NCBI RefSeq assembly: GCF_051014445.1
Contig: NC_135143.1
Span: forward strand, 5,952,001-6,016,000
Direction of reading: 5' to 3'
DNA length: 64,000 nucleotides
Origin: Colletes latitarsis
Lineage: Eukaryota; Arthropoda; Insecta; Hymenoptera; Colletidae
This document shows, piece after piece, positions 23,610-34,693 of this stretch (position 1 is its first letter; every line of letters begins with the position of its first letter). The notes below the pieces were generated by a model. It was given only the letters and a program-made list of their open reading frames with translations. It was not told where the DNA came from and ran no database searches. The translations under genes were made by a program, and so were the position numbers.

Positions 23610-24701
23610 CAGGGTGTTCGGCCATTCCTGGGAAAAATTTTAATAGGGGATTCTTGAGGCCAAAATAAGACGAAAATCAAGAATACCAATTTGTTGATGG
23701 AGGCTTCGTTAAAAAGTTATTAACAATTAAATTCAATAATTTCAAATCGTTCTGGAAAAATTATTTTCAGTTGCGGAGGTCAATTACAATCATTTTTGGT
23801 CATTATATATACCCCCGAAATTTTACTCACTTTCGAGAAAAAAAATCGAGTAAGTGCTGAATGTTTTGGGTAAAAAAAAAGACTTTGGAATCGTCTTGGA
23901 AAAATTATTTTTAGTTGCAGGGATCAATTGCAAGCATTTTTGGTCAACAGACATACCCCCGAAATCCGACTCAGTTTCGAGAAAAAAATTCCTTACCAAA
24001 AATATAATTTCTGGCCAGAAATGTTTGCCCGTATTTTCATACGAATCTTTAAAACGTCATAACTTCTGAACGGATTGGACGATTTTAATGTTTAAAAAAG
24101 CAAACTACACGTATTTTTGTGGAGAATGTGTACAAAGTGTAAAAATATTCGAAAAGTTGGTTCTTGACCCCGCAAAATGAGAAAAACCCCATAAAAATGG
24201 TACAATTTTCAAACAGCCATAACTCCTACAATTGTGAATATATTTCAATGAAACTTTTTTCTGAAGTAGAGCTTATGGGTACCTACGAAAAAGTATTAGA
24301 CAGCTTTTCTGTAGGGCGTCAAACAAAATTACTAAAAATGAAAAAGGAATTTTTAAGAAAAATCGACAGGGGTAGGTGCCTACATTTTTCGGCGAAAAAA
24401 AATTTTTTCAAATCGTTTAAAAAAAATTATTTTTGGTTATAGGAGTCAAAATTGAAAAATTTCAAATCGTTTTGGAAAAATTATTTTCGGTTGCGGGGGT
24501 CATTACAATCATTTTTGGTGAATAGACATACCCCCGAAATCTTGTGCATTTTCGAGAAAAAATTCAGTACGGTTGGAACTTTAAACGTTGATAACTGTTT
24601 AACGAAGCCTTCATCAACAAATTGATATTCTTGATTTTCGTCTTATTTTGGCCTCTAGAATCCCCTATTAAAATTTTTCCCAGGGGTGGCTGAACACCCT
24701 G
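23610..24701 (+). mobile_element. Foldback DNA transposon, copy 3 (1092 bp)
   Basis: It runs from CAGGGTGTTCGGCCATTCC, after TA, to GGTGGCTGAACACCCTG, before TA. Arms of over 100 bases are inverted copies (TTCTTGAGGCCAAAATAAG at the left; GGCCTCTAGAATCCCC at the right). The inner GAACGGATTGGACG motif is on the plus strand, as in copy 1. Two frames of 71 and 92 residues inside (23854-24069, 24164-24442) lie in the sub-repeats and are not genes. Confidence 0.85.
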
Positions 24702-24719
24702 TATTTATAATGCTACTTT

Positions 24720-24836
24720 CGAGTCGGACTCGTGACAAAGATTTTGGCCCAAACATAAATATTACGAGCCAGACTCGCGAACAGAAAGTCGGCCCAAATG
24801 TAAACATCACGAGCCAGTTTCGCGGACAGCAAATTA
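24720..24836 (+). repeat. 45-bp minisatellite, about 2.6 units
   Basis: Units 24720-24764, 24765-24809 and a partial third begin CGAGTCGGACTCG, CGAGCCAGACTCG and CGAGCCAGTTTCG. They share GGCCCAAA, and each starts with a near-palindrome (CGAGnCnGACTCG). The array begins 17 bases beyond foldback copy 3. Confidence 0.8.
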
Positions 24837-27356
24837 CGATCGTGATTGAGTTTTAGTTCCTAACAATACGCCACAAGAGTCGGTCACGATTCTTATAACC
24901 TCTGTTACAAAGCAGTTTAACATCAGTCTGGTTTGTTTACCGCGCGTTGACGCTTACCGTTTGAGCCCGGATTTCGTCGAACTAAATGGTACGGGAATGG
25001 GTTAATGTTAAGGGAGGAACAACTTTACTTTTCGTCTCGTACATGAATAGAAGTTTTCTAACTTGTATACTTAGAACAAAGAAATTTATGTATAATAAAC
25101 TAAAATTGCAGGTTCGAGCAGCGTTGTATTAATCCCATCTGCTGTTTCAATTCCTCCGGTGCACGGCCGGAGGTTGTTCCCGCTTCCGTTTTCACAGCCG
25201 CAATCTGCACGTGTCTGCCGATGTGACAAGACGAGAAAGGTGACTGCTTTCGCGCAGACCACATGACGAGGGTGGCGCCAGATAGGTGAGTACACCTTCC
25301 GTATCAGAAAACGATGATGCAGTCACGTTGCACGGTGAAAAATGACGGATTCGAAGGAAGTCACCGGAATGAAATGCGTGGATTGGTTTAGCCCCGAGCG
25401 ACTGCCACGGAAATGTCATAGACAGCGTATGATGGATTACCAGGCACCGACGTTTCAGCAGTTCGTTCCCATCTTCCGTTTCCCTTTGATCTGCGCCACT
25501 CTGATTCGACTGCGTTCCTTTTTTTCCCCCGGTCGCATAAACACGATACCTCTGTCGGCACTTTTTACATCTATGCACGGTTTTATGGCGTACGCACGCG
25601 TAAGTATTTTGCGATAGACTAGTTTTCTTCCTTTCGAATCAAAAACGGGTAGAATAAACATTCCACGGAACAAAAATTCTTTTAATACTAGACATTTAAC
25701 ACAAGCAAGTTAAGTAATGCAAGTTAACGATCACCACATGCAGATAAATAGTAAGATATAAGTTTCATAATGATGATAAATGTTCTAGATACCTATTATT
25801 GTATTATATAATTTTTTGAATCCCCAGTTTTCACAAATTATGCAGCATTAAAAATTAATTACTTTAAATGAAGTAAAATCAATTATTCTTATACTTGGGG
25901 ATTACATTATCGTAAACTGAATTTATGAGCTCTCGTGAAAGGTTTATAAAATATTCAAAATACTATTTATAAATATGTTACTAAGATTTGGCGTGTAATA
26001 TCAAATGTGACATAGTGTCCTATTTTAATAAATGGATATGTCGCTGAAAGTCGGTTAAATCAAATTAAAAATTCTTTTTAAATAGTATTTGATTGTTTTC
26101 TTGTTATTAAATTCTTCAACGTCGTCACTGAACAATGTAAATTGTTATTATTGTTAGAGGTCGATTATAGCAGTCAAAGAAGCTTGTGGTGGTTATTAAA
26201 ATTTCACAGAAAAACTTTCGTGCAGATGTTAATAATTTAAGGCTGACTATATTTGTTAATTATTCGTACCAAACTTCCAATGTCTGCAAGAATTTTGAGA
26301 ACACAAATCATTGTATGCGCTTAACGTATAATTTCATGCATCTCAAATATTTCTAGTGCTTTAAACAATATGAGAAAATAGTTCTTACAAAGAGTGCATG
26401 GTACCAAAGATGTATAGAAATTTTTTAATGGGGCACAGCACTTTTTGTGTCGTTAAAGTAATAACGCATTTTATGAAGAACTTAACGGGCTGCAATAAAA
26501 AAGTGTTGCTTTAAAAGTTGCTTAAATTACGAGGGGCAAATGAATGAAACTTTTACTCCCACAAGTATCATTGTTTCATACTATTAAGAATAACGATTTT
26601 TCAGCAGTTGGATAATTTTGTGAACACTATTCATATTTTATGAATCATTCCATTTCGTAAATTCGGGTCTGGATTATTAATTTCCCCCTTTAAAATAAGA
26701 ACACTGTAAGTTGAACGATTAAATTTTCGAGTATTAGCGTGATCTTTTAATCGTAACGTTGTTATTTGCTTTCGTATTAAATTAAGAACTTATTGTTCGT
26801 GAAATATTTCCAAAATTGAATTTTAAATTGGGAATCTAGAAGGAAGCAAGTTTTCGTCATGGTACATTTAGAAAGGTACAATACAAGGCTAACAAATTTC
26901 ACAATACATTGTGCACATACACGAAACGCAAATGTTAATGAAATTTCCAGGTCTAATTACGCGAGTAATTAACGATTTCCTTCAAACAACGAGGTCTGCG
27001 GCTCCGAAAACAATGGTTTCGCCAATCACCTGTCTGATGGAAAGCGAACTCCGAAAGGGTGCGTTTCTGTGCTGCTCATATCTCTATGGGATGTTACATA
27101 TTCTGCAGGTATTTGCGTACGTCGAGAATTGTGAGATGGAAATGACGTTCGATAACAAATTTCGATATTCGACTTAGTAATAGATACGAGTAAACTTCGG
27201 CAAAGGCGCAATTCATCGATTAATAATCGGTTCCTAATAACAATATTCTTTCTAAATTCTGACATTTAATTTATAGCAACATTGTATTATACGTTAATAC
27301 TACCAATACGCTTTTGAAACTTACCAATTTTTTTTTTAAATGGCACCATTCTCTTT
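24837..27356. other. Non-coding stretch with one GC-rich block
   Basis: A GC-rich block lies at about 25130-25620 (overlapping frames on both strands, none over 128 residues and none with a domain); the rest is A+T-rich. A frame of 88 residues at 26911-27177 has no recognisable feature. I see no gene. Confidence 0.5.
25062..25156 (+). repeat. 95-bp dispersed direct repeat, copy B
   Basis: Same-orientation match to 22791-22887. The similarity ends where the GC-rich block begins (CCTCCGGTGCACGG). It may be a fragment of the possible LTR at 22527-23287. Confidence 0.7.
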
Positions 27357-28873
27357 ACCTAAACATACCACGACCGGTCAAAAAATCATTTTTACAATTT
27401 CACTTAGAATTTCTAACGTACAATGTTATTTTAGCGCCATTTAACTTCACGATTTTTCTTATAGCATACGTATAATGAATTTTTCGATATTCTTCTATTC
27501 TTTTTGTTCGCCTTCTGAAAAAAATATGTAGTCTGTCTTGCCTACCACGACCGGTCATCTGACCGGTTGAATGATTTATACTTTTTTGTAAAATTTGGCA
27601 CCAAATTCTGGTTAGCTTCCGATGTAAATAGGAAATATATGTATAGCAAAGACGAAAGGAGAGAATCTACAGTTTTCACTGTCTTAGAACAGTCTAACAA
27701 CACGTATTAAAAATAGTTAAAATTTAGACGCGTGCAGTTTCGAAACTACTCATTTTTTCTGCATAACTGAACCACTGTTAGAAGCGGCAAAGCCTCCCCT
27801 TGAAAATGGTTTTTTGTTTTTGTCGATCCGACTTTCCGTTTTCGAGATATCATAATTTATGTAAAAGGTAATTTTTAAAATTCCGCCGTCTCTCGCTTCC
27901 CGTCTCAGAAAAGGCTATTAACGCGTATTAAAAATACTAAAAGTTTAGACGCATGCAGTTTCGAAACTATTAATGTTTTATTAATAAATAAGGCATCGTG
28001 GGCAGCGGTAAACCTTCCTCTTTGAAATGGTTTTTGGTTTTTGTCGATCCGACTTTCCGTTTTCGAGATATCGCAATTTATGTAAAGTGGTATTTTTCTT
28101 AATTTGACTATCTCTGTCTCCGTCTGACGCGTCGCGTCGTACCTCTTCGTCGCGCGTGAGTCGAGACAGTCACGTGACCAGGAAGTCGTAGTATTTCCAA
28201 GAAATTACTACGCACTGTTTACTATCTATGCGCGCGGGGGAGAATGAACTCGCGCGAGCGCAACAAAAACGTAAACAAACCCTATCTCCGAAACTAGCCA
28301 CCGCATCGACTTGAAACTAAAATCGCTATATCTCCGGAACTAATAAAGCTATCGACTCGTACAAACGCTCATTTTAAAGGGCATTTCATCCTCTATCCAA
28401 TGACTATACTAGCTACTATAATGTTTGCTATCTTCTATGTTTATTTTCACATTTACTTTGACGCTACATACCCAAAGAAATTTCAGCAATTCCTATTGAC
28501 TACACGATTGGTGTGCGATAAAACTGGATCATAAATTGTTTATTTAATTGAAAATGTATTTAAATGCAGGATGTGTGCGTAATTACTAGCCAGCACTTTG
28601 TCTTAAATAGTTGTTTTCTTTAGAACTAACTACGGTATCGACTTGGAACAAAATTCGTTTTCAAGGACGTTTTATCTTCTATCCGATGAAAATTGAAAAA
28701 TTTGTCAACATACAAGAGAAAAATATCTTACGAATAAACATCAAAACACAAGTTTCTATACATATAATGCAAAAATTAGAAGTACGTTGCCTCGTAAAAC
28801 AGAAAAAGAAAGACTGGTCATTTGATCGGTTGTAGAAGGAATGAGTATACATCAAATGTCGGTATGTTTAGTG
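27357..28873. mobile_element. Decayed piggyBac-like non-autonomous element (about 1.5 kb)
   Basis: Inverted ends CCTAAACATACC (27359-27370) and GGTATGTTTAGTG (28861-28873) are followed on the right by TTAA (28874-28877). The left flank is TTTA, a decayed TTAA. Subterminal GACCGGTCA motifs (27372 and 27549), GACCGGTTG and the related GATCGGTTG near 28823 resemble the GACCGGT-rich ends of insect piggyBac relatives. The interior has a 221-bp imperfect tandem duplication and AACTA-nnn-ATCGACT repeats (28296-28650). No transposase remains. The class is inferred from TTAA and motif style only. Confidence 0.5.
27703..28105 (+). repeat. 221-bp imperfect tandem duplication inside the piggyBac-like element
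   Basis: Units start CGTATTAAAAATA at 27703 and 27924. Both contain GCAGTTTCGAAACTA and GTCGATCCGACTTTCCGTTT then CGAGATATC. The second unit has small insertions. Confidence 0.8.
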
Positions 28874-28877
28874 TTAA

Positions 28878-31800
28878 TATCGTGAAATCAGAATAATGTA
28901 AGTTTCATTATCTTATCATGGAAAACACGTAGCCAGACGTTGAAAGGATATCTGGTGGTTGATATAAAATGTGACTAAGGCGAACGTAACGTTGGAAACC
29001 GTTTTACTTGTGCTCTCTCGACTCGCTGCGCATCCTTTTAAATTAGATAAGTAAAATTCCGCTCTCTTCCGCGAGACGTTCTTCCGCGTATTATGTACTC
29101 GTAAACGTGCACCGACGCGTATGCTAAGATCGATTACAGCGGCCCTTTTATTTAGTGCTTCCGCGGGGCAATCCACGAGTCGCTCGTAAATTCGAAAACT
29201 CTACTTACAGATGTTCATTTTGATGTGCTCGACTAAACGTGATGTCGCCCCGGCGTTCTCTCCCTTCTTCGGGACCCAGTGAAGTTTCGTGTCCCACGAA
29301 ATATGGAGTGATCCATTCGGCGACCCTTTCAGTACTCCAAGAAATTCAGGGATTCGTCAAGACTCTGTGTCTGTTACGCTTCGCCTCATAAATCCGACAT
29401 TCGACTTTTCATTACCGGGCAATTGTTCCCGTCGCCCATGCTCGGTAGTTTTTAATTAAAAAAATTGTCTCCCTCCGCGTTTATATCCCCCGCCATTGCA
29501 GGCACTTCATACCGAAGGCAGCTCCGTTGGGATTTCAAAAATGCCCGATGGCTGAGTTGCTTTTTACGAAATTGCTAATTGTACCGAATCTGTTAATGCT
29601 CGCGACTCGTTCATGCTGCGTGTATGCCTATTGAAATATGGAAAACGTAGTTCGTGCTAAAGGTACTTCAGGACTCTAGAAACGCTGTAATATTGTACAC
29701 GTTTCCAGGAATTTTTCACATCGGCACGAGAGCATTCGATACAGATTATATCATAAAAATTAATAGCTGCAATGGAAAACAGCTCTCGCAATTTTATTTT
29801 CTAGCAACGATATTGCTGAACCAGTAAGGGTCTCTCGACGTATGGTTGACTTAAGATAAGTTTTAATTAGCTTCAGTTTGCTAAATCCTCTTTCGCGAGA
29901 GGCTGCATGTTACCGGTACTCTCGACATTTTTTTATATGCAATTTCAATATTTGCATATAAATAAAACGATGAACTCGTGTTCTACTTTAGATTGGTACT
30001 GGAAATTGGAAAAAGCTCATCTTTTCTATTTTTTTTCTTGCGGTTATATTCATACTGTTTGTTAATTTTTGAATTTTAGAAATTGAAAATGTTTCTATCG
30101 TGGCAACAGTTTCTGCACTCGCCAGCAGAGGGATACGCTCTCTCACAAGTACCATAGAAAGATGAGTCGATGGTTAACGACTTTAATCACCATACAAAAC
30201 AGCAAAATGTACATAAAAGTAGAATTTTTTATTTAATTTTTAACTTTTATTTAATTGCAAGTTCGTCTCTTTCCTAAAAAAAGTACCATACAATACTCAA
30301 CAAAATTTAACTATGTTAAATAATATGATGTTTGACGATCATACAAAAAATACAATTAGTAAACCAATTAAAACAATGAACTTTATTTAAATTTAACTGG
30401 CGCTTTTGATATCGAATGGTTTTAGTATACAAATGCACTTTAACGAACTGTCAATGTTTGTAGAATAATGTACAATTGAAAGTAAAATAAAAGGACATCG
30501 TGAAAAATATATGCACCATCAATAAACTCATTGATTCACGATTAAACATTAGTGAAACCGTTTTGTTCTTTACATTCAAAATATAACAAATAGAACAACT
30601 GATGGTCGTTTAATTTAAGCGATAAACAATTTTATTTATGCATTATATTGATGTCTTTAAATTATTCGTCAGGAACAATTTTAGTTAAAATTAAATAGTG
30701 CATTATATAAAACTCCTTTGAGCTATACAATATTCGCCTAAATCACATATTACAGTCAATATTTACAAAATTATCGATGTGGTTACGGTTACGTGCCCCA
30801 CCCTGCAATTGTGGGATTTACACTTAATGCGTGTAACGTATTGAATTTATGCGAGCTGGTAGTATGCTAAATTGTGGCCCACTAACATGGATCATAACGC
30901 ATTAAATTCCAGTTATTCTTAAATTGACATAAATACATATTATCTTCTTATTAAAATAATTTATTAAAAATGTGTTTGATTGAATTTGATTAGTATAGAA
31001 ACTTGGAGTTCTGTATTTCATAAATGTTGATTTCATTTCGTAGATCTTAATAATTTCTCAATTTACAAACAATATTTCTTTTTGGAATATCACAGTAAAA
31101 AAATTATGGTGTTTGACATATATAAAAATCATTCTTATTAATTAGCAAACGGGAACCATTCTTGCTTCTTTCTTTTATAATATAGAATAAATTAAACTTA
31201 TTTTTTAATCGTAGATAGACAGAAATTGTTGTATTTTTGGTTTATTATAAAGGAATTTATTTGACACAGTTTAGACTATACACAAAGAGTCGCTGTTGTG
31301 TTTATGACTTGGCTGACGAGACGAAAGTGAGCGAAGAACAGTACAGAGCCGGAAATCGGAATCTTGGAAATAATTCAGAGGTCACGTGACACATTACATA
31401 GAGTTTACATTCATTACTAAGAGATGTCACGATTAGTGTGATTTACAACAGAAATAATACTAACAATTTCCTTAATCATATGCAGCAGTTCCCGCTTATA
31501 CGAAATCGGATCGGATCCGCTTGATTTTAGTTAACCGGGAAATGTAGCATTTTAATTACATATAACTGAAGACTGTTGTAGTGACTAGTTGTACTTACAG
31601 CACATTTGCTAAATATAGATTGATTGCAAATACGCTTGGATATTATTATAAAATAAAAATTTTACCTACGTTTTTAAAAATATCTTAAAAATTGTAATCA
31701 AATAGTGTTTTCGTATAGTGGTGTATCGTTATACCGGTATTTTCGTATTTTGGTTTTTATGAGGATTCCAAAGTATAACCAAAAAAATATCAGTATAATA

Positions 31801-32614
31801 CCGATATTTTACATTTCGGTAGAAATGATAGTATGCAGTACAGAACACGCGTAGAGAATTGTTTGTTACTGTACATTCATGTCAGGCATATTGAATGGGA
31901 CTCCGCTAGCGTGGTGCATTACCTTTTGAAGATTTTCAAAGTAAATTTCTGGGCGCCAAAAGTTTCGTTCGCTCTCCGTTTCACTTTTACCTCCTCTCGC
32001 CCCGGACGCGAGCTTTCTACGTTGACATATACTTTTCCATTGGTGCCGCTTCCGATCGTTTTGATCGCTCATCCTCAAAAATAGTCGTTCGTGCTGACGG
32101 TGGCTATTTCAATCGGTCGTCTCTGACCGTAACCTTTCTCCTTTGGAAGAACACTTTGACGTTATCCTACTCGAGCGAGCTGGGGTTATCTCGTGAAAGC
32201 GACTTTGAAGGCTCGCGTGTAAATAGGCGCCTGGAATAAATGATGACGCTGGGAGAGGAAGGGGTGGTGATGCCACGTTTTGAAGATATCGCCGCTTGGC
32301 CTTTTGTGCATAGAATACGGGGCCACTCTAAGCGGATTCGCCTTGTACCCGGGGTCCGAAGGAGAAAAAGCATCGCTTATCTACGACTTTCCAATATGCT
32401 AACGAAAAACCTTATCCCACGCAAGGGATGCTTCGCACGGCTTCGCAACCTATAGATTCTAGTTCGAGGCGTCGATTACCATGTTAAAATACTGTATCTA
32501 AAAGCGATTGTTATTGAGAGCAGCCACCCACAGTTATCTTGCCATAAGTTATTTCAAGTCTCGATTACATTCACCCCCGTTATTAACTTACCTTGATTCA
32601 TCGATCCAGGCGAG
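28878..32614. other. Non-coding stretch; GC-rich at both ends
   Basis: GC-richer sequence at about 29000-29630 and 31830-32460 flanks a long A+T-rich middle. Frames are short and overlapping (86 residues or fewer). An imperfect inverted pair (ATACCGGTATTTTCG near 31731 and ATAATACCGATATTTT near 31795) may be a small MITE remnant. I see no gene. Confidence 0.5.
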
Positions 32615-32618
32615 TTAA

Positions 32619-33089
32619 AGGGGTATTCCAGTTTAAAGTTTCATATTTTTTTGTCTTTTTAGGGATTTTTTTAGAAAAACATTATAAATTTCTTAATTTC
32701 GATACCTTGTATATATATTTATTTATGTTTTAAGAATGTTCAGAATTTCTTTCAAGTAGAAATAATCAAAACTGACCGAATTATTTTCAGTTCGATGGTT
32801 CAACGACAAATGAAAAATGGAACAAAATGGTGGCACTTTCAATTTGAAACATTGATTTCATTTTTTTTTATAGTTTCGGTTCACATCACAATCACAATCA
32901 TTCATTTCAGATAAGCAGACATATTCAGTGACATATAATTCAGTCAATTTTGATCATTCTCATTTGAAAAAAATTATGAACACTCATGGAACATAAATAA
33001 ATATGTATGCAAAATATCGAAATTAAGAAACACTTTTCTTGTAAAAAAATAAAAGACAAAAAAATGAAACTCTAGCCTAGAATACCTTC
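32619..33089. mobile_element. Complete TTAA-flanked foldback MITE (471 bp)
   Basis: TTAA stands on both sides (32615-32618 and 33090-33093), as expected of a TTAA target duplication. The left end is AGGGGTATTCCAG and the reversed right end is GAAGGTATTCTAG. Arms of about 170 bases pair (TTTTTTTGTCTTTT; TTCTTAATTTCGATA; TATTTATTTATGTT; AATGTTCA; GATCAAAA). The TTAA target fits the piggyBac or Kolobok superfamilies. It is the reference copy for the half-elements at 9416, 18905-19153 and 20293-20470. Confidence 0.75.
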
Positions 33090-33119
33090 TTAATAGACTT
33101 CAACTGGCAATTTATTATA

Positions 33120-33376
33120 CAGGGTTATTCACACAACTGTATAACTTATATCTTTGTCATGGTTGAAGTTAGAAAAAAATGTTACATGGAAATAATGAAT
33201 GGCTTTGAAGGGACCACAAGGTAGTCAATATAGTTTTTCTATAGATGGACGTGTTTTTTTTTTAAATGAATATTTGTCTAGTATTCAAAGGTCTAACAAT
33301 CGACGTGCAGTAATGATTCTTAAACTGAATATCGCTCCAAAATTGGTATTGGAGATCCCTAGTTAGGAGAGATATA
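33120..33376 (+). mobile_element. Possible transposon terminus fragment
   Basis: CAGGGTTATTCACACAACTG after TATA looks like a DNA transposon end, but no inverted partner occurs before foldback copy 4 begins at 33377. It is probably a one-ended remnant. Confidence 0.3.
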
Positions 33377-34693
33377 CAGGGTGTTTGGTCACCCCAGGGA
33401 AAAATTTTAACGGAAGATTCTAGAGACCAAAATAAGACGAAAATTAAGAATAACAATTTGTTGATCGAGGCTTCGTTCATAAGTTATTAACGTTTAATGT
33501 TCCGCCTGTAGAACGGCAATCTGCGAACAGCTGCGTGCGCGCCATAGTGGTTCTCACTCACCATGAGAAATTCTACTTATAGTTTTGTGAATGAGAACCA
33601 CAGACGAGGTATACGAGTAGACCTTACATCCAATGTATTTTTTCGGTCCAATTTTTCTGAAGCACTAGAGACCCATTAACACGTATTGTTTGCACTTTGA
33701 AACATTTAAATCGTCCAATTCGTCCAAAAGTTATGATGTTTTAAACATACGCATAAAATTTCAGGGCAACACATTATATTTTCGGTAAGTTCGGTACGAT
33801 TTCGGAGGTATATTTATTCACCAAAAATAATTGTAATTGACCCCCGGAACTAGAAATAATTTTTTCAGAATGATTTGAAATGTTTTAATTTCGCCGAAAA
33901 ATTTGTCTACATATTCGAATTTTTTTCTCGAAAATGCGTAGAATTTCTGGGATATGTGCATTTACCAAAAATGGTTGTTATTGACCCCCGCAACCGAAAA
34001 TATTTTTTTTAAAACGATTCGAAATTTTTTTTTTCGTCGAAAAATTTCAGCAGCTACCCCCTGTCGATTTTTGTTAAAAATTAGTTTCTGATTTTTAGTA
34101 AATTTGTTGGACGCTGTACGGAAATGTTATTTAATACTTTTTTGTAGGTATCCATGATTTTTACTTCCAAACTAACTTTCAATGACATCGATTAACTATT
34201 GTAGGAGTTATGGTCATTTGAAGATTGGACCATTTTTATGGGGGTTTTCTCACTTTATGGGGTTAAGGAACAACTTTTCGAATATTTTTAGAATTTATAC
34301 TTATTCTACACTAAAATACGCATTGTTTGCCTTTCGAAACATTAAAATCGTCCAATCCGTTCGGAAGTTATGATGTTTTAAAGATATGCATGAAATTTCG
34401 GGACAACATTTCTGACCACAAATCATATTTTCGGTAATGAATTTTTTTCTTGAAAGTGCGTAGGATTTCGGGGGTATATTTATTCACAAAAAATGATTGT
34501 AATTGACCCCCGCAATCAAAATTAATTTTTTCAAAACGATTTAAAATTTGTTAATTTTGTCGATAAATCTGGTCAAACGTTAATAACTTCTCAACGAAGC
34601 CTTAATAAACAAATTGATATTCTTGATTTTCGTCTTATTTTGGCCTCTAGAATCTCCCATTAAAATTTCTCCCAGGGTTAGCTGAACACCCTG
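33377..34693 (-). mobile_element. Foldback DNA transposon, copy 4 (1317 bp), chimeric
   Basis: It begins CAGGGTGTTTGGTCACC and ends GTTAGCTGAACACCCTG, with TA on both sides. The left 230 bases follow the short form of the family seen at 37061-37459 (GTAGAACGGCAATCTGCG; GTGGTTCTCACTCACC; GTGAnnGAGAACCAC). The rest is the long form with sub-repeats and the reversed motif CGTCCAATCCGTTC (near 34347). It therefore joins two subfamily interiors in one element. Confidence 0.85.

Noticed and set aside
23854..24442. Frames inside the foldback elements as transposase
   Set aside because: They fall in A+T-rich sub-repeats, recur at different phases in other copies and show no DDE or helix-turn-helix features.
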